DNA of 29,913 bases, taken from NCBI GenBank assembly GCA_946480925.1, contig CAMLLU010000066.1, forward strand, positions 1-29,913. Reading direction: 5' to 3'. Source of the DNA: an uncultured Rivibacter sp. (GTDB lineage Bacteria > Pseudomonadota > Gammaproteobacteria > Burkholderiales > Burkholderiaceae). The notes beneath the pieces were generated by a model. That model was given only the letters and a program-made list of their open reading frames with translations. It did not search any database and was not told the origin of the DNA. Both the position numbers and the translations under genes were made by a program. How positions within the stretch are numbered: position 1 is the first letter of the stretch; each line of letters begins with the position of its first letter. Positions 15,853 through 23,360 of this stretch are shown here, piece by piece.

Positions 15853-17539
15853 CGAGCGTTTCGCCTCGATCATCGAGTGCATTCGCGATGACCGGCGCGA
15901 GGAATATGAGGCATTGGTTCGAGCGCACACAAAAACGGACCAAAGCGATGAGCTCTGGAAGGCGTTGGGTGAGGCGGACGGCCAAGGCTTCACCCTAGTG
16001 CAACGGCTGGCAGCATGGCCGGTGTCCACTACGCTGCGTAAGGTCCTTCCCGCAGTTGCGTTCGTTCCTTCGCTTGACATGGCCGCCGCACTTCAAGTCC
16101 TTCGGCTCACTGGTCAGCTGGGGCAGTCTTACGGGCATCTCGTGCCGCCGCAACTTGCGCCTCACATTGCCGCAAGACCTGACCTCGGGACGGGCCTCGG
16201 CGAGGCGCTTCGCGGTGACCAGGCTTTCGATGAGGCTGCGACTCGCGCTTGGGCTAGGGCGTTCGCGACCGGGTCGCCCGAACATGCCGCTCAGTATGCT
16301 CTTGCACTGTTGGCCGGTGCTGGGAACGCAGGTTTCCTCTTGGCAATTCTTCTTCAGTTCCTGCCTATGCACGAAGAGGCAGTTGCTAGGACGGTGCAGC
16401 CGCACGAAGCGGATGTTGCGGCCGCACTTTCCAGAACCTCATCTGCGGTAGGCGAGGATGCCTGGCACGCGTTGACAGCTATTGCAGGCCTATCGCCCAC
16501 TGCGATGAATGAGCTGCAGCGAGCGGTGCACGAAGGCAAGGTGCACGCGCTTGATGCCGTGGCGCATTGGTTCCATACAGTTGCAACGCCAGTGGTGGGT
16601 GCCACCGACGTTCCGCTTGAAACGTTGGTCAGAGACTTGCTCAAACACTCTCTGGCGAGCGTCGAGGTACGGCGTCGTGTCGACGCCGGAGTAGCGAGTC
16701 TGATGTTCAGGGCAGCGCTTCGACCTTCGGTGCTCCAGTGCGTCGTCGAACTCGGCCAGGTCGATGGCAACGTGGTGGATGCCTTTGGCGAGATCTTCGA
16801 CCGCCTGTCAGACCGTCCAGATGATTTCATCGCGCTCTTGACGGAGTGGTTGGTATCCGAGCGGGTGACGTTCGCCGCCCTTCGGAGTGTTCTCGCTCGA
16901 TGCACGATGAACCAACAATTGGCTGGACTGAATGCCGAGCTGTTCTCAACAGCCCCCCTTCCACGACAGGTGGTTGCTGCGCGACGCCTGTTGGCTCTGA
17001 TGCACAACGGACCGACGCTGTGCCTGTTCATCGCCGCACTCGCTGAGACGGTTGCGCTACAGCCGGCCGGCCTCGATATGGCGGGCCAGATGCTCAACGA
17101 GGCGTTCACTGAGTATCCAACTGCCACGGTGGAGTTTCTCGAGTCGCGCACGCGATCGCTCGAAGGCGATGCACCTTTCATGCGCGTCTATCGAGAGTTT
17201 CTTGAACACGCGTCGGGATGGCGTCAGATCTTGGCCTCGCTCCCGCGACTCAACGAGCTTCGCCCTACAGACACGCAGCTATACGCCCTACGTGGAGTAC
17301 GGCTGCGTATGAATCGGGAAATCATGCGAGCGGCGCAAGAGCGTTCGGTTTTCGCAGCCGTAGCCACGCGTATTCAGATCGCGCAAGGCAGCCGGTTTGC
17401 ATCGCACACGACATTCGGGCCGGCCCAGGTCGTGGACATGCAGGAAGCGAGCCATTTTGTTGAGTTGCCATCGTCGGAACTGGCCGATCCTGTCGGTGGC
17501 ATGTTGCGCAGAGCCAAGGCGCTGGAAGGAAGCCGATGA
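15845..17539 (+). CDS. Large all-helical protein of unknown function, coupled to a nuclease-like gene
   Basis: The 564-residue product is not recognised. It appears almost entirely alpha-helical, with many short amphipathic helices and Leu/Ala-rich repeats (PSLDMAAALQVLRLTGQLG, HAAQYALALLAGAGNAGFLLAILLQFL, PSVLQCVVELGQVDGNVVDAFGEIFDRLSDRPDDFIALL), in the style of HEAT or TPR scaffolds. It has no signal peptide and no convincing membrane helix. ATG 15845 is the only start after an in-frame stop at 15821-15823. Its stop shares bases with the next start (ATGA at 17536-17539), so the two products are likely made in a fixed ratio and may form a complex. With the nuclease-like partner and an AbiV gene next door, a role as scaffold or sensor of a defence system is plausible but not shown. 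Confidence 0.72.
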   Translation: MADERFASIIECIRDDRREEYEALVRAHTKTDQSDELWKALGEADGQGFTLVQRLAAWPVSTTLRKVLPAVAFVPSLDMAAALQVLRLTGQLGQSYGHLVPPQLAPHIAARPDLGTGLGEALRGDQAFDEAATRAWARAFATGSPEHAAQYALALLAGAGNAGFLLAILLQFLPMHEEAVARTVQPHEADVAAALSRTSSAVGEDAWHALTAIAGLSPTAMNELQRAVHEGKVHALDAVAHWFHTVATPVVGATDVPLETLVRDLLKHSLASVEVRRRVDAGVASLMFRAALRPSVLQCVVELGQVDGNVVDAFGEIFDRLSDRPDDFIALLTEWLVSERVTFAALRSVLARCTMNQQLAGLNAELFSTAPLPRQVVAARRLLALMHNGPTLCLFIAALAETVALQPAGLDMAGQMLNEAFTEYPTATVEFLESRTRSLEGDAPFMRVYREFLEHASGWRQILASLPRLNELRPTDTQLYALRGVRLRMNREIMRAAQERSVFAAVATRIQIAQGSRFASHTTFGPAQVVDMQEASHFVELPSSELADPVGGMLRRAKALEGSR

Positions 17540-19242
17540 TTTCCAGTCTGCGGCTATTGCTTGAAGACTTTCTTGGCTTGATGAAGGAAGAGGGCGAGCT
17601 CGACATCTACCTGCCGCTGCTCCTGTCGGCGATGGGGCACGAGGTCTTGTTTCGCGCGCAGAAGGGGACGCGTCAGTACGGTGTCGACATCTCGTCCGTC
17701 GGCAAGGACGACGACGGCCGCAAGAAGTTGTTCCTGTGGCTGGTGAAGTGCGGCGACATCAATCGGTCGGATTGGGACTCCGGCGAACAGTCCATTCGGC
17801 AATCTATCAATGACGTTGGCGACACGTACCTTCCAACGCACGTGCCGCCTCAGCATGCAAGGCTGCCGACGAAGTTGGTTGTGCTCACGAATGGAGACTT
17901 CAAGGCGAACTTGAACCTGACTATCGCCACCTATCTCAAGACGTGGTCGACCCAGCAGAAGGTTGAAGCAGACATTGTCAACGGGTCGACGCTTGCTGCT
18001 TGGACGGAACGCTACCTCCTTGACGAGAATGTCTTGCCTCCCGCATACCGCACGCTCCTGCGTCGCATGTTGGCCAACGTGGGTTCGCCGGAATTGAGTA
18101 TCTCCGTGGGGCAAACACTCGTTCGGGACCTCGTGCGTAGCGCCAAAGAGCCGGGGGGCTCGGCGGGCACCCGCAGAAAGCGCTTGTTGACCGCGTTGCG
18201 CGGCGTTCGGACTGCGCTGAGTGTCCTGCAGGTATGGGCGCAGAACGAGAAGAATCTGGTTGCGCCGTACAGGCTTGCAGAGTTCTCGGTGCTGTGCGTT
18301 TGGGCTGAGTTCAATGAGGACTTCCAGCAAGGAAGCAAGGAGGCGGCGCGTGAGTTCGCAGAGTTGCTCTTTCAACTGACCGCTATCGCCGAGGTCTATC
18401 ACGAGCAGATGCAGCCGTACTACCTGACCCAGGACGCTTTCGCGAACGCGCTCCCGGACAGCCTCCTTGTCGCCGATGCGGTGTTTCGCGAGCTTGGCCG
18501 CCTTGGGTTTCAGGGCAGCGTATGGGCGGCGCACGCGGTGCAGGCAACCAACACAATCGCGGAAGGGCTTGCGGCCACCTACGTGAATCGGCTTACTGCA
18601 CTGCTGAAGAGCCATTCCTGCACACAGTCGCCCGCGTACGACCACCATGCAATCGATATCCACGCTGCCCTTCAATTGCTGCTGATTTGCAATCGGCGAG
18701 ACGACGCGAAGCAGTGGCTGGTGCACATTGCTGGTCGCCTTCCATTCGCGGCGAAGGCGGGCAAGTATTGGCCCTCGACTGGCTCGTTCGAGCAAACCCT
18801 CCTAACGCGGCACGGATATGAGGAGTCGAGTAATGAAGTCGGTTCAGTTTCAACGCTTGTTCCCCTGATCCTGGTGTGGGCCGCAGTGCTCGACCTTCGC
18901 GATGTCTACTCGCACGTGCGTGACACGCTCATTCCTGCGATACCGAAGACGACGCTGAATATGTGGAGCTCGGATGTCGGCTTCGACGCGTTGGTCGCCG
19001 ATCCTGCTGGGTTGCAAGGGCACGGTGTCGGCGAGAGCGTGCAGAACGTGCCCGCCGAACCCGCCGAGTTCCTGGCCTTGTTGACCACGCCGCTTGCGGG
19101 CGTGGAGTCAATCGAGCAGTCGGCGTGGTATCAATTCGGAGCCGCCTACGTCCCGCTGCTCGCAGCACTTCACTGGCGACTCCAACTGCCCCGACAGATG
19201 CTCGTCAAGCAGGCGATTGCGGTTTCGACCCCGCAGGAGTGA
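17536..19242 (+). CDS. Protein with restriction-endonuclease-like (Mrr/PD-D/ExK-style) N-terminus and helical C-terminus
   Basis: The 568-residue product starts in an ATGA overlap with the preceding gene. Residues 20-80 look like a restriction-endonuclease fold: YLPLLLSAMGHEVLFRAQKGTRQYGVDISSVG, then KLFLWLVKCGDIN. Asp51 and Lys71 correspond to the D...(E/Q)xK site of Mrr-like nucleases, but the residue two before Lys71 is Leu69, not Glu or Gln. Residues 110-165 (KLVVLTNGDFKANLN, VNGSTLAAWTERYLL) match the later strand-helix part seen in such nucleases, where a DGxxLxxWxxxYL segment is common. The rest (200-568) is helical. It may cut DNA or act as an inactive DNA-binding relative. A defence function is inferred from the fold and from the AbiV gene ending 21 bases away in the opposite direction. 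I do not recognise a named system. Confidence 0.7.
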   Translation: MISSLRLLLEDFLGLMKEEGELDIYLPLLLSAMGHEVLFRAQKGTRQYGVDISSVGKDDDGRKKLFLWLVKCGDINRSDWDSGEQSIRQSINDVGDTYLPTHVPPQHARLPTKLVVLTNGDFKANLNLTIATYLKTWSTQQKVEADIVNGSTLAAWTERYLLDENVLPPAYRTLLRRMLANVGSPELSISVGQTLVRDLVRSAKEPGGSAGTRRKRLLTALRGVRTALSVLQVWAQNEKNLVAPYRLAEFSVLCVWAEFNEDFQQGSKEAAREFAELLFQLTAIAEVYHEQMQPYYLTQDAFANALPDSLLVADAVFRELGRLGFQGSVWAAHAVQATNTIAEGLAATYVNRLTALLKSHSCTQSPAYDHHAIDIHAALQLLLICNRRDDAKQWLVHIAGRLPFAAKAGKYWPSTGSFEQTLLTRHGYEESSNEVGSVSTLVPLILVWAAVLDLRDVYSHVRDTLIPAIPKTTLNMWSSDVGFDALVADPAGLQGHGVGESVQNVPAEPAEFLALLTTPLAGVESIEQSAWYQFGAAYVPLLAALHWRLQLPRQMLVKQAIAVSTPQE

Positions 19243-19245
19243 CCG

Positions 19246-19260
19246 GCCGGGCGCTCCGGC
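19246..19260. terminator. Short hairpin between convergent genes
   Basis: GCCGG-GCGCT-CCGGC (5-bp stem, 5-base loop) fills the 20-base gap between the nuclease-like gene and the AbiV gene. No T-tract follows. It may act as a weak shared terminator. Confidence 0.3.
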
Positions 19261-19262
19261 TG

Positions 19263-19958
19263 CTAGGTCTTCAGCTCAAGCGCGGCAAACATCCCCTCCA
19301 GGCGTTTGGAGAACGCCTCATAGGTCTCCGGCTTGTTGCGGTCGAGGGCATCCAGACCGAGGACATCCCACAGTGCGGTGGCTTCGGTTGCCGCGGCATC
19401 CAGATCGGTTGCCCAGCGCATCAGCAGCCTCAGCTTCTCCATTGCCATGAACATGAACTGGCCGTTGCGATCACGGACCTGGGCCAGCTGTTCCCGCGTA
19501 ATGACCTCGCTGGGCGCCTTGAAGCTACCGTCAAAGTCTACGTACAGCGACGCGTTCTTCAGGTCGTTGGACTCCGTGTGAAACGCCTCCTTCAGGTCGT
19601 TGAACGCGCTCACAGCGGCCTTGGAATCGCACTGCGCGACTGCGGCGACCTCAGCCTCGGACTTCGGCAAGAAGTAGGCGTTGGTCTTGTTCTTGGCGGC
19701 GTGCCGAGCGAGAACCTTGGCCAGCTGCTTGAGGTCGACCGGTTGCCCCCTCAGCACCTCGGCCAGCGAGACGTAGAGCAACTCTGCCTTGCCACACTCC
19801 TCTAGCGAAATCTGGTGCAGTAGAAGCGCCCGCGCGATGCGACTCGCGTCTGCCAGCAACCGGGCCTCATCAAAGAGTTCATCGGCGTTCTTGATGGCCT
19901 TCACAGCACCCTCGATAAGGGTGATCGCGAGGGACCTGGCTTCAGGTGTTAGCGGCAT
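19263..19958 (-). CDS. AbiV-family (abortive infection) protein
   Basis: The 231-residue product has the AbiV-type helical core: EGAVKAIKNADELFDEARLLADASRIARALLLHQISLEECGKAELLYVS (residues 16-64), where a run of Ala/Arg-rich helix leading to SxEExGKAxLL is the family hallmark, followed by RHAAKNKTNAY (residues 85-95), matching the downstream His-x-x-Lys region. AbiV of Lactococcus blocks phage development by binding a phage protein and shutting down translation; many relatives sit in defence islands. There is no signal peptide. The gene converges on the two-gene nuclease-like module, so it may be an independent defence gene in the same island. The 19958 ATG is the natural start; its ribosome binding site is weak. 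Family call is good, activity is inferred. Confidence 0.78.
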   Translation of the reverse strand: MPLTPEARSLAITLIEGAVKAIKNADELFDEARLLADASRIARALLLHQISLEECGKAELLYVSLAEVLRGQPVDLKQLAKVLARHAAKNKTNAYFLPKSEAEVAAVAQCDSKAAVSAFNDLKEAFHTESNDLKNASLYVDFDGSFKAPSEVITREQLAQVRDRNGQFMFMAMEKLRLLMRWATDLDAAATEATALWDVLGLDALDRNKPETYEAFSKRLEGMFAALELKT

Positions 19959-20224
19959 GCCGCATTGTCGCGCCTCAGGGTACCTTCGCGGCCTCGAACG
20001 ACCGCATTGACGTGGGACCGGACGTACCAGAAGTCACGACGAGCGTCGCCGAACGCTGCACTGCTGCCGCGCGACCAAGTTGAACGTCAGCCCGATGGCC
20101 AACCGCAGCCCGTTGCCCTCGATGATCTTCAACGCCGCACAGATAGAGGGCCTCCGGCCCTCAAACATGCGTCACGCGGAACCTGGCAACGACACGCACG
20201 CCCGCCACACGAGCACGCTCGCGA
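19959..20224. other. Intergenic region between the AbiV gene and the Stv-like gene
   Basis: The 266 bases contain no coding sequence I can support. A perfect 7-bp hairpin, GAGGGCC-TCC-GGCCCTC (20146-20162), lies 63 bases beyond the stop of the minus-strand gene at 20225 and could end its transcript, though it has no T-tract. The AbiV promoter should lie at the left end but no clear -35/-10 pair was found. Confidence 0.35.
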
Positions 20225-20809
20225 TCACCGCAACACTTCCACCGCCGCCCGTATGAACGCCGACTTCACGGCACTGCCCGAGTAGTCGCCGCGGCAGGCG
20301 CCGTAATAGAACTCGACGATGTTGGCGTTGTGCTGCTGCACGGCATCGATGATCTCGCCGAGCGTGATGCTCTTGCCGATCATCTTGAAGCGCCGGCGTA
20401 CCGAAACGACATGCGGGCACCAGTCACCGCTGACGCCCGCGGCGTAGTCCCTGTTGGCGTTCATCTTCTGCTCGACGTCGTGGTACGAGAAGGCTTCACC
20501 GCTCCAGCCGCTGCCCACGGCCTTGCGCAAGGTGTAGTTCTCGATGTTCGCGGGGCCCGTGACGTGATGGCCGGGTGTGTCATTCATGACCTCCGCGCGG
20601 ATGGCCCGTGTCGGGTTGCTGCGTCGCGGCTGCCCGTGCGGCACGTAGTAGTGGATGGTGGTGCCCGCCGGCAACGCGTACTGGCCGTCGCCGCGCAGCA
20701 GGCCGCCATGCCCCCAGATCAGGCACTTCGTCGTGCCGGCCACCGGGCTCGTGAAGAAGTACAGCTTGTCACCCAGGGCGACCTGGTTTCCAGCGGCAGG
20801 CATCGGCAT
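20225..20809 (-). CDS. Small protein with a HGG...C pair, possibly Stv-type (putative adhesin/caspase-like)
   Basis: The 194-residue product has no signal peptide. Features are KCLIWGHGGLLRGDGQYALPAGTTIHYYVPHG (His34, then a Pro-Ala-Gly-Thr turn and PHG) and IVEFYYGACRGDYSG (Cys172). The N-terminal block resembles, from memory, the family named putative adhesin Stv. The spacing of His-Gly and Ala-Cys-Arg-Gly at strand ends also resembles the His/Cys dyad of caspase-like proteases. Neither reading is proven. ATG 20809 is preferred to ATG 20803 because an AGGGAG ribosome binding site lies 8-10 bases upstream; this site is part of a hairpin. Proteins of this type often occur singly near secretion or toxin loci in Burkholderiales. 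Function is unknown. Confidence 0.55.
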   Translation of the reverse strand: MPMPAAGNQVALGDKLYFFTSPVAGTTKCLIWGHGGLLRGDGQYALPAGTTIHYYVPHGQPRRSNPTRAIRAEVMNDTPGHHVTGPANIENYTLRKAVGSGWSGEAFSYHDVEQKMNANRDYAAGVSGDWCPHVVSVRRRFKMIGKSITLGEIIDAVQQHNANIVEFYYGACRGDYSGSAVKSAFIRAAVEVLR

Positions 20810-20813
20810 GGCG

Positions 20814-20835
20814 CGGCTCTCCCTTTCGAGAGCCG
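20814..20835 (-). promoter_or_regulatory. Leader hairpin covering the ribosome binding site of the Stv-like gene
   Basis: A perfect 8-bp stem (CGGCTCTC/GAGAGCCG, 6-base loop) ends four bases before ATG 20809. On the minus strand the GGGAG Shine-Dalgarno lies partly in the loop and partly in the stem, so the folded leader would hide it. Translation may therefore be conditional. Confidence 0.45.
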
Positions 20836-20955
20836 GATTCTGGGTTTGCGCGCGCGAGCAGGCACGTGACCTTCGTCAGCGACGTCGGGCTTGCGATATC
20901 TGCCGACATCGCCGGTCGCCTTGTCCCCTGGTCGCCGGACCGCCCTCCCGCGCGC

Positions 20956-22230
20956 TCAGAACCTCGGCGTCTTGCCGCTGAACGCCGCGTCGTACTTGCG
21001 CATCTGCGCCAGGTCATCGCGGTTGCGCACGCCGCAGGCCAGGTACTGCCCGTGCAGTTCCGCGAGCTTTCCACGATCGAGTTCCACGCCCAGCCCGGGC
21101 GTCTTCGGCACGCGCACCGAACCGTTGTCGAATGCGACGCGCCCGCCCTTGATCACCTCCTCTTCCTGCCAGGGGTAGTGCGTGTCGCACGCATAAGTGA
21201 GGTTCGGGATGCTGGCGGCCACGTGGGTCATGGCCATCAGGCTGATGCCAAGGTGCGAGTTCGAGTGCATCGACATGCCCAGGTCCCACAACGCGCACAT
21301 GCGGGCCAGCGTCTGGGTCACGCGCAGGCCGCCCCAGTAGTGGTGGTCCGACAGCAGCACCTTCACCGCGCCCGTTTCAGCGCCCTTGCGAAAGTCTTCG
21401 AGCGTGGTGATGACCATGTTGGTGGCCAGCGGCAGCCGCGTGTGCGTGGCCAGCTCGGCCATGCCCTGGAGCCCGGGCGTCGGGTCTTCGTAGTACTCGA
21501 GCAGTTCGTCGAGTTCGGCCGCCGCGCGGATGCTGGTGTCGAGCGACCAGTTCGCGTTCGGGTCCAGCCGCAGCGGCAGGCCGGGAAAGGCCTCGTGCAA
21601 TGCCCGCATGCAGGCGATCTCATGCGCCGGCTCGAACACGCCCCCCTTGAGCTTGATGCTCTCGAAGCCGTAGAGATCGATCATGCGCCGTGCCTGCGCG
21701 ACGATCTGCTCGGGGCTGATGCCCTCGCCCCAGGCATCGGGCGGGTACGGCTTGTCGATGTGCTCGGCGTACTTGAAGAACAGGTAGGCGCTGTAGGGCA
21801 CCGCGTCGCGCACGGCGCCGCCCAGCAGGTCGACGACCGGCGCACCGAGCTTCTGCCCTTGCAGGTCGAGCATCGCCACCTCGAAGGCACTCGTCACCTT
21901 GGCGGCGTTCTTCGCGGTGTGCGAGCCCGGCGCCAGCTCGAACTCGACCGCGCCGGGGTTGGGGCGGATGGCCGCGCGCACGCGCTCTTCCATGCGGTTG
22001 AGGTCGAACGGCGAAAGGCCGGTGACCAGGGGCTTGGCCTGCTCCAGCACGCGCAGCATCGGCTCGTCGCCATAGGTCTCTGAGATGCCGATGCGGCCTT
22101 CACTCGTTTCGAACTCGACGATGGCACGCAGCGCCCACGGTTCGTGGATGCCGGCCGCGTTGAGCAGGGGCCCGTCTCGAAAGGCGATGGGCGTGATGCG
22201 AACGTCGGTGATCTTGATGTCTCGGCTCAT
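20956..22230 (-). CDS. gudD: Glucarate dehydratase (enolase superfamily)
   Basis: The 424-residue protein is an enolase-superfamily acid-sugar dehydratase of the GlucD type. The capping domain includes ITPIAFRDGPLLNAAGIHEPWALRAIVE. The barrel carries the general base motif SIKLKGG (Lys193, Lys195), metal ligands RLDPNANW (Asp223, Asn225), YYEDP (Glu248) and ATNM (Asn271), then SDHHYWGG (Asp295) and MHSNSHLGIS (His322) as the second base. GlucD converts D-glucarate to 5-keto-4-deoxyglucarate in the cytoplasm, the first step of glucarate use. It is the second gene of an operon with the Bug receptor (25 bases apart) under a GntR regulator, which fits import and breakdown of an aldarate. A GlucD-related enzyme of slightly different specificity cannot be excluded. 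Confidence 0.82.
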   Translation of the reverse strand: MSRDIKITDVRITPIAFRDGPLLNAAGIHEPWALRAIVEFETSEGRIGISETYGDEPMLRVLEQAKPLVTGLSPFDLNRMEERVRAAIRPNPGAVEFELAPGSHTAKNAAKVTSAFEVAMLDLQGQKLGAPVVDLLGGAVRDAVPYSAYLFFKYAEHIDKPYPPDAWGEGISPEQIVAQARRMIDLYGFESIKLKGGVFEPAHEIACMRALHEAFPGLPLRLDPNANWSLDTSIRAAAELDELLEYYEDPTPGLQGMAELATHTRLPLATNMVITTLEDFRKGAETGAVKVLLSDHHYWGGLRVTQTLARMCALWDLGMSMHSNSHLGISLMAMTHVAASIPNLTYACDTHYPWQEEEVIKGGRVAFDNGSVRVPKTPGLGVELDRGKLAELHGQYLACGVRNRDDLAQMRKYDAAFSGKTPRF

Positions 22231-22255
22231 GGTTCCGCTCTTCGTTTGCAGCGCT

Positions 22256-23242
22256 TCAGTTGGCCGTGGCGCCGGACTTCTTGACCAGCGCTCCCCAGCG
22301 CGGGATCTCCCTGGCCATCAACGCGGCCAGCTCTTCCGGCGTGCCGCCGACGAGCTCCATGCCCAGTTGGCCCGAGAGCTTGGCTTGCACGTCCGGCTGC
22401 TTCAGTGCCTTGGCGATCTCTTCGTGCAGCTTCTGCACGATGGCCTTGGGCGTGCCCTTGGGCGCATAGATCGCCTGCCAGGAAGCCATCTCGAAGCCCG
22501 GCACACCGGACTCGATCATGGTCGGCGTGTTGGGCGCCAGCGCGATGCGCTTGCTGGTGGTGACGGCCAGCAGCTTCAGCTTGCCGGCCTGCAGCAGCGG
22601 CAGTGCGGCGGTCATCTGGTCGAACATGAAGGTGACCTGGCCGGAGGACACGTCCACCATGGCCGGTGGCGTGCCCTTGTACGGGATGTGAGCCAGCGGC
22701 ACGCCGATGAGGTCGGCAAACAGCTCGCCGGCCAGGTGCGTCGACGTGCCCGCGCCGGAAGAGGCGAAGGTGCGGCGCTTCTCGTCCTTCTTCAGCAGCG
22801 CGATCAGGTCGGCCACGGAGTTGACGCCGAGGTTCGGATCCACCAGCAGCACGTTGGGCAGCCTGGCCACCAGCGCCACGGGCTCGAAGTCCTTCACCGG
22901 GTCGTAGCTCAGGTTCTTGTAGAGGCTCGCGTTGATGGCGTGCGTGCTGATCGTGCCGCCGAAGAGCGTGTAGCCGTCGGGCGCGGCCTTGGCGACGTAG
23001 GCCGCGCCGATGGCACCGCCCTGCCCGGGCTTGTTGTCCACCACCACGGTCTGCTTCAGGGCCACCTGCAGCTTCTCTGCGATGGTGCGGCCCACCACGT
23101 CGGTCGAGCCGCCTGCCGTGAACGGCACGACGTAGGTGATGGGCTTGGCCTGCGGCCATTCGGGCGTTTGCGCCGCGGCGGGGCCGGCCGCGGCGAGCGC
23201 CGCGAGCAGCAAGAGGCAGGGCGCGAAGTGTCTGCGGTTCAA
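22256..23242 (-). CDS. Bug/TctC-family periplasmic solute receptor
   Basis: The start is TTG at 23242, supported by a GAGGAG ribosome binding site six bases away (plus-strand 23249-23254) and an immediate signal peptide, MNRRHFAPCLLLLAALAAAGPAAA with cleavage near residue 24. The mature protein has Bug-family landmarks: PITYVVPFTAGGSTDVVGRTIAEKL, VVVDNKPGQGGAIGAAYVAKAAPDGYTLFGGT, SYDPVKDFEPVALVA and GTSTHLAGELF. Bug receptors bind carboxylates in the periplasm and are greatly expanded in Burkholderiales; some serve TctAB-type transporters, others signal. No tctA or tctB gene is adjacent. Co-transcription with gudD suggests a sugar acid such as glucarate or a related acid as ligand. This ligand is inferred. 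Confidence 0.9.
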   Translation of the reverse strand: MNRRHFAPCLLLLAALAAAGPAAAQTPEWPQAKPITYVVPFTAGGSTDVVGRTIAEKLQVALKQTVVVDNKPGQGGAIGAAYVAKAAPDGYTLFGGTISTHAINASLYKNLSYDPVKDFEPVALVARLPNVLLVDPNLGVNSVADLIALLKKDEKRRTFASSGAGTSTHLAGELFADLIGVPLAHIPYKGTPPAMVDVSSGQVTFMFDQMTAALPLLQAGKLKLLAVTTSKRIALAPNTPTMIESGVPGFEMASWQAIYAPKGTPKAIVQKLHEEIAKALKQPDVQAKLSGQLGMELVGGTPEELAALMAREIPRWGALVKKSGATAN

Positions 23243-23311
23243 GGCTGTCTCCTCGTGGTGTGGTGTGCGTGACGGGTCGTCCGCGCTGCATGGCTGCGGC
23301 TCTTCTGCATC

Positions 23312-23340
23312 AGTAAAGCACTAATATATTAGTGTGTCAA
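23312..23340 (-). promoter_or_regulatory. Sigma70 promoter of the Bug receptor-gudD operon
   Basis: Read on the minus strand, TTGACA (plus 23335-23340) is a perfect -35, followed by a 17-base spacer and TTTACT (plus 23312-23317), 4 of 6 matches to the -10. It directs transcription toward 23242. A palindromic operator fills 16 of the 17 spacer bases. Confidence 0.7.
23319..23334. promoter_or_regulatory. Palindromic operator, probable GntR regulator site
   Basis: CACTAATATATTAGTG is a perfect 16-bp palindrome lying in the spacer of the divergent operon promoter and just upstream of the GntR gene start. Binding here would block RNA polymerase directly and could also control the regulator's own expression. 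The regulator assignment is inferred from adjacency. Confidence 0.7.
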
Positions 23341-23360
23341 TGCAAGGTCGCGTCGATAGA

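Noticed and set aside
14405..15985. 526-codon open frame on the minus strand
   Set aside because: It runs through the lipase end, the ankyrin gene and the next gene start in antisense, with no family resemblance.
23334..23342. GTG 23334 or ATG 23340 as the GntR start
   Set aside because: Both lie within the palindromic operator or the -35 of the divergent promoter; ATG 23361/23370 fit the family N-terminus and leave the control region free.
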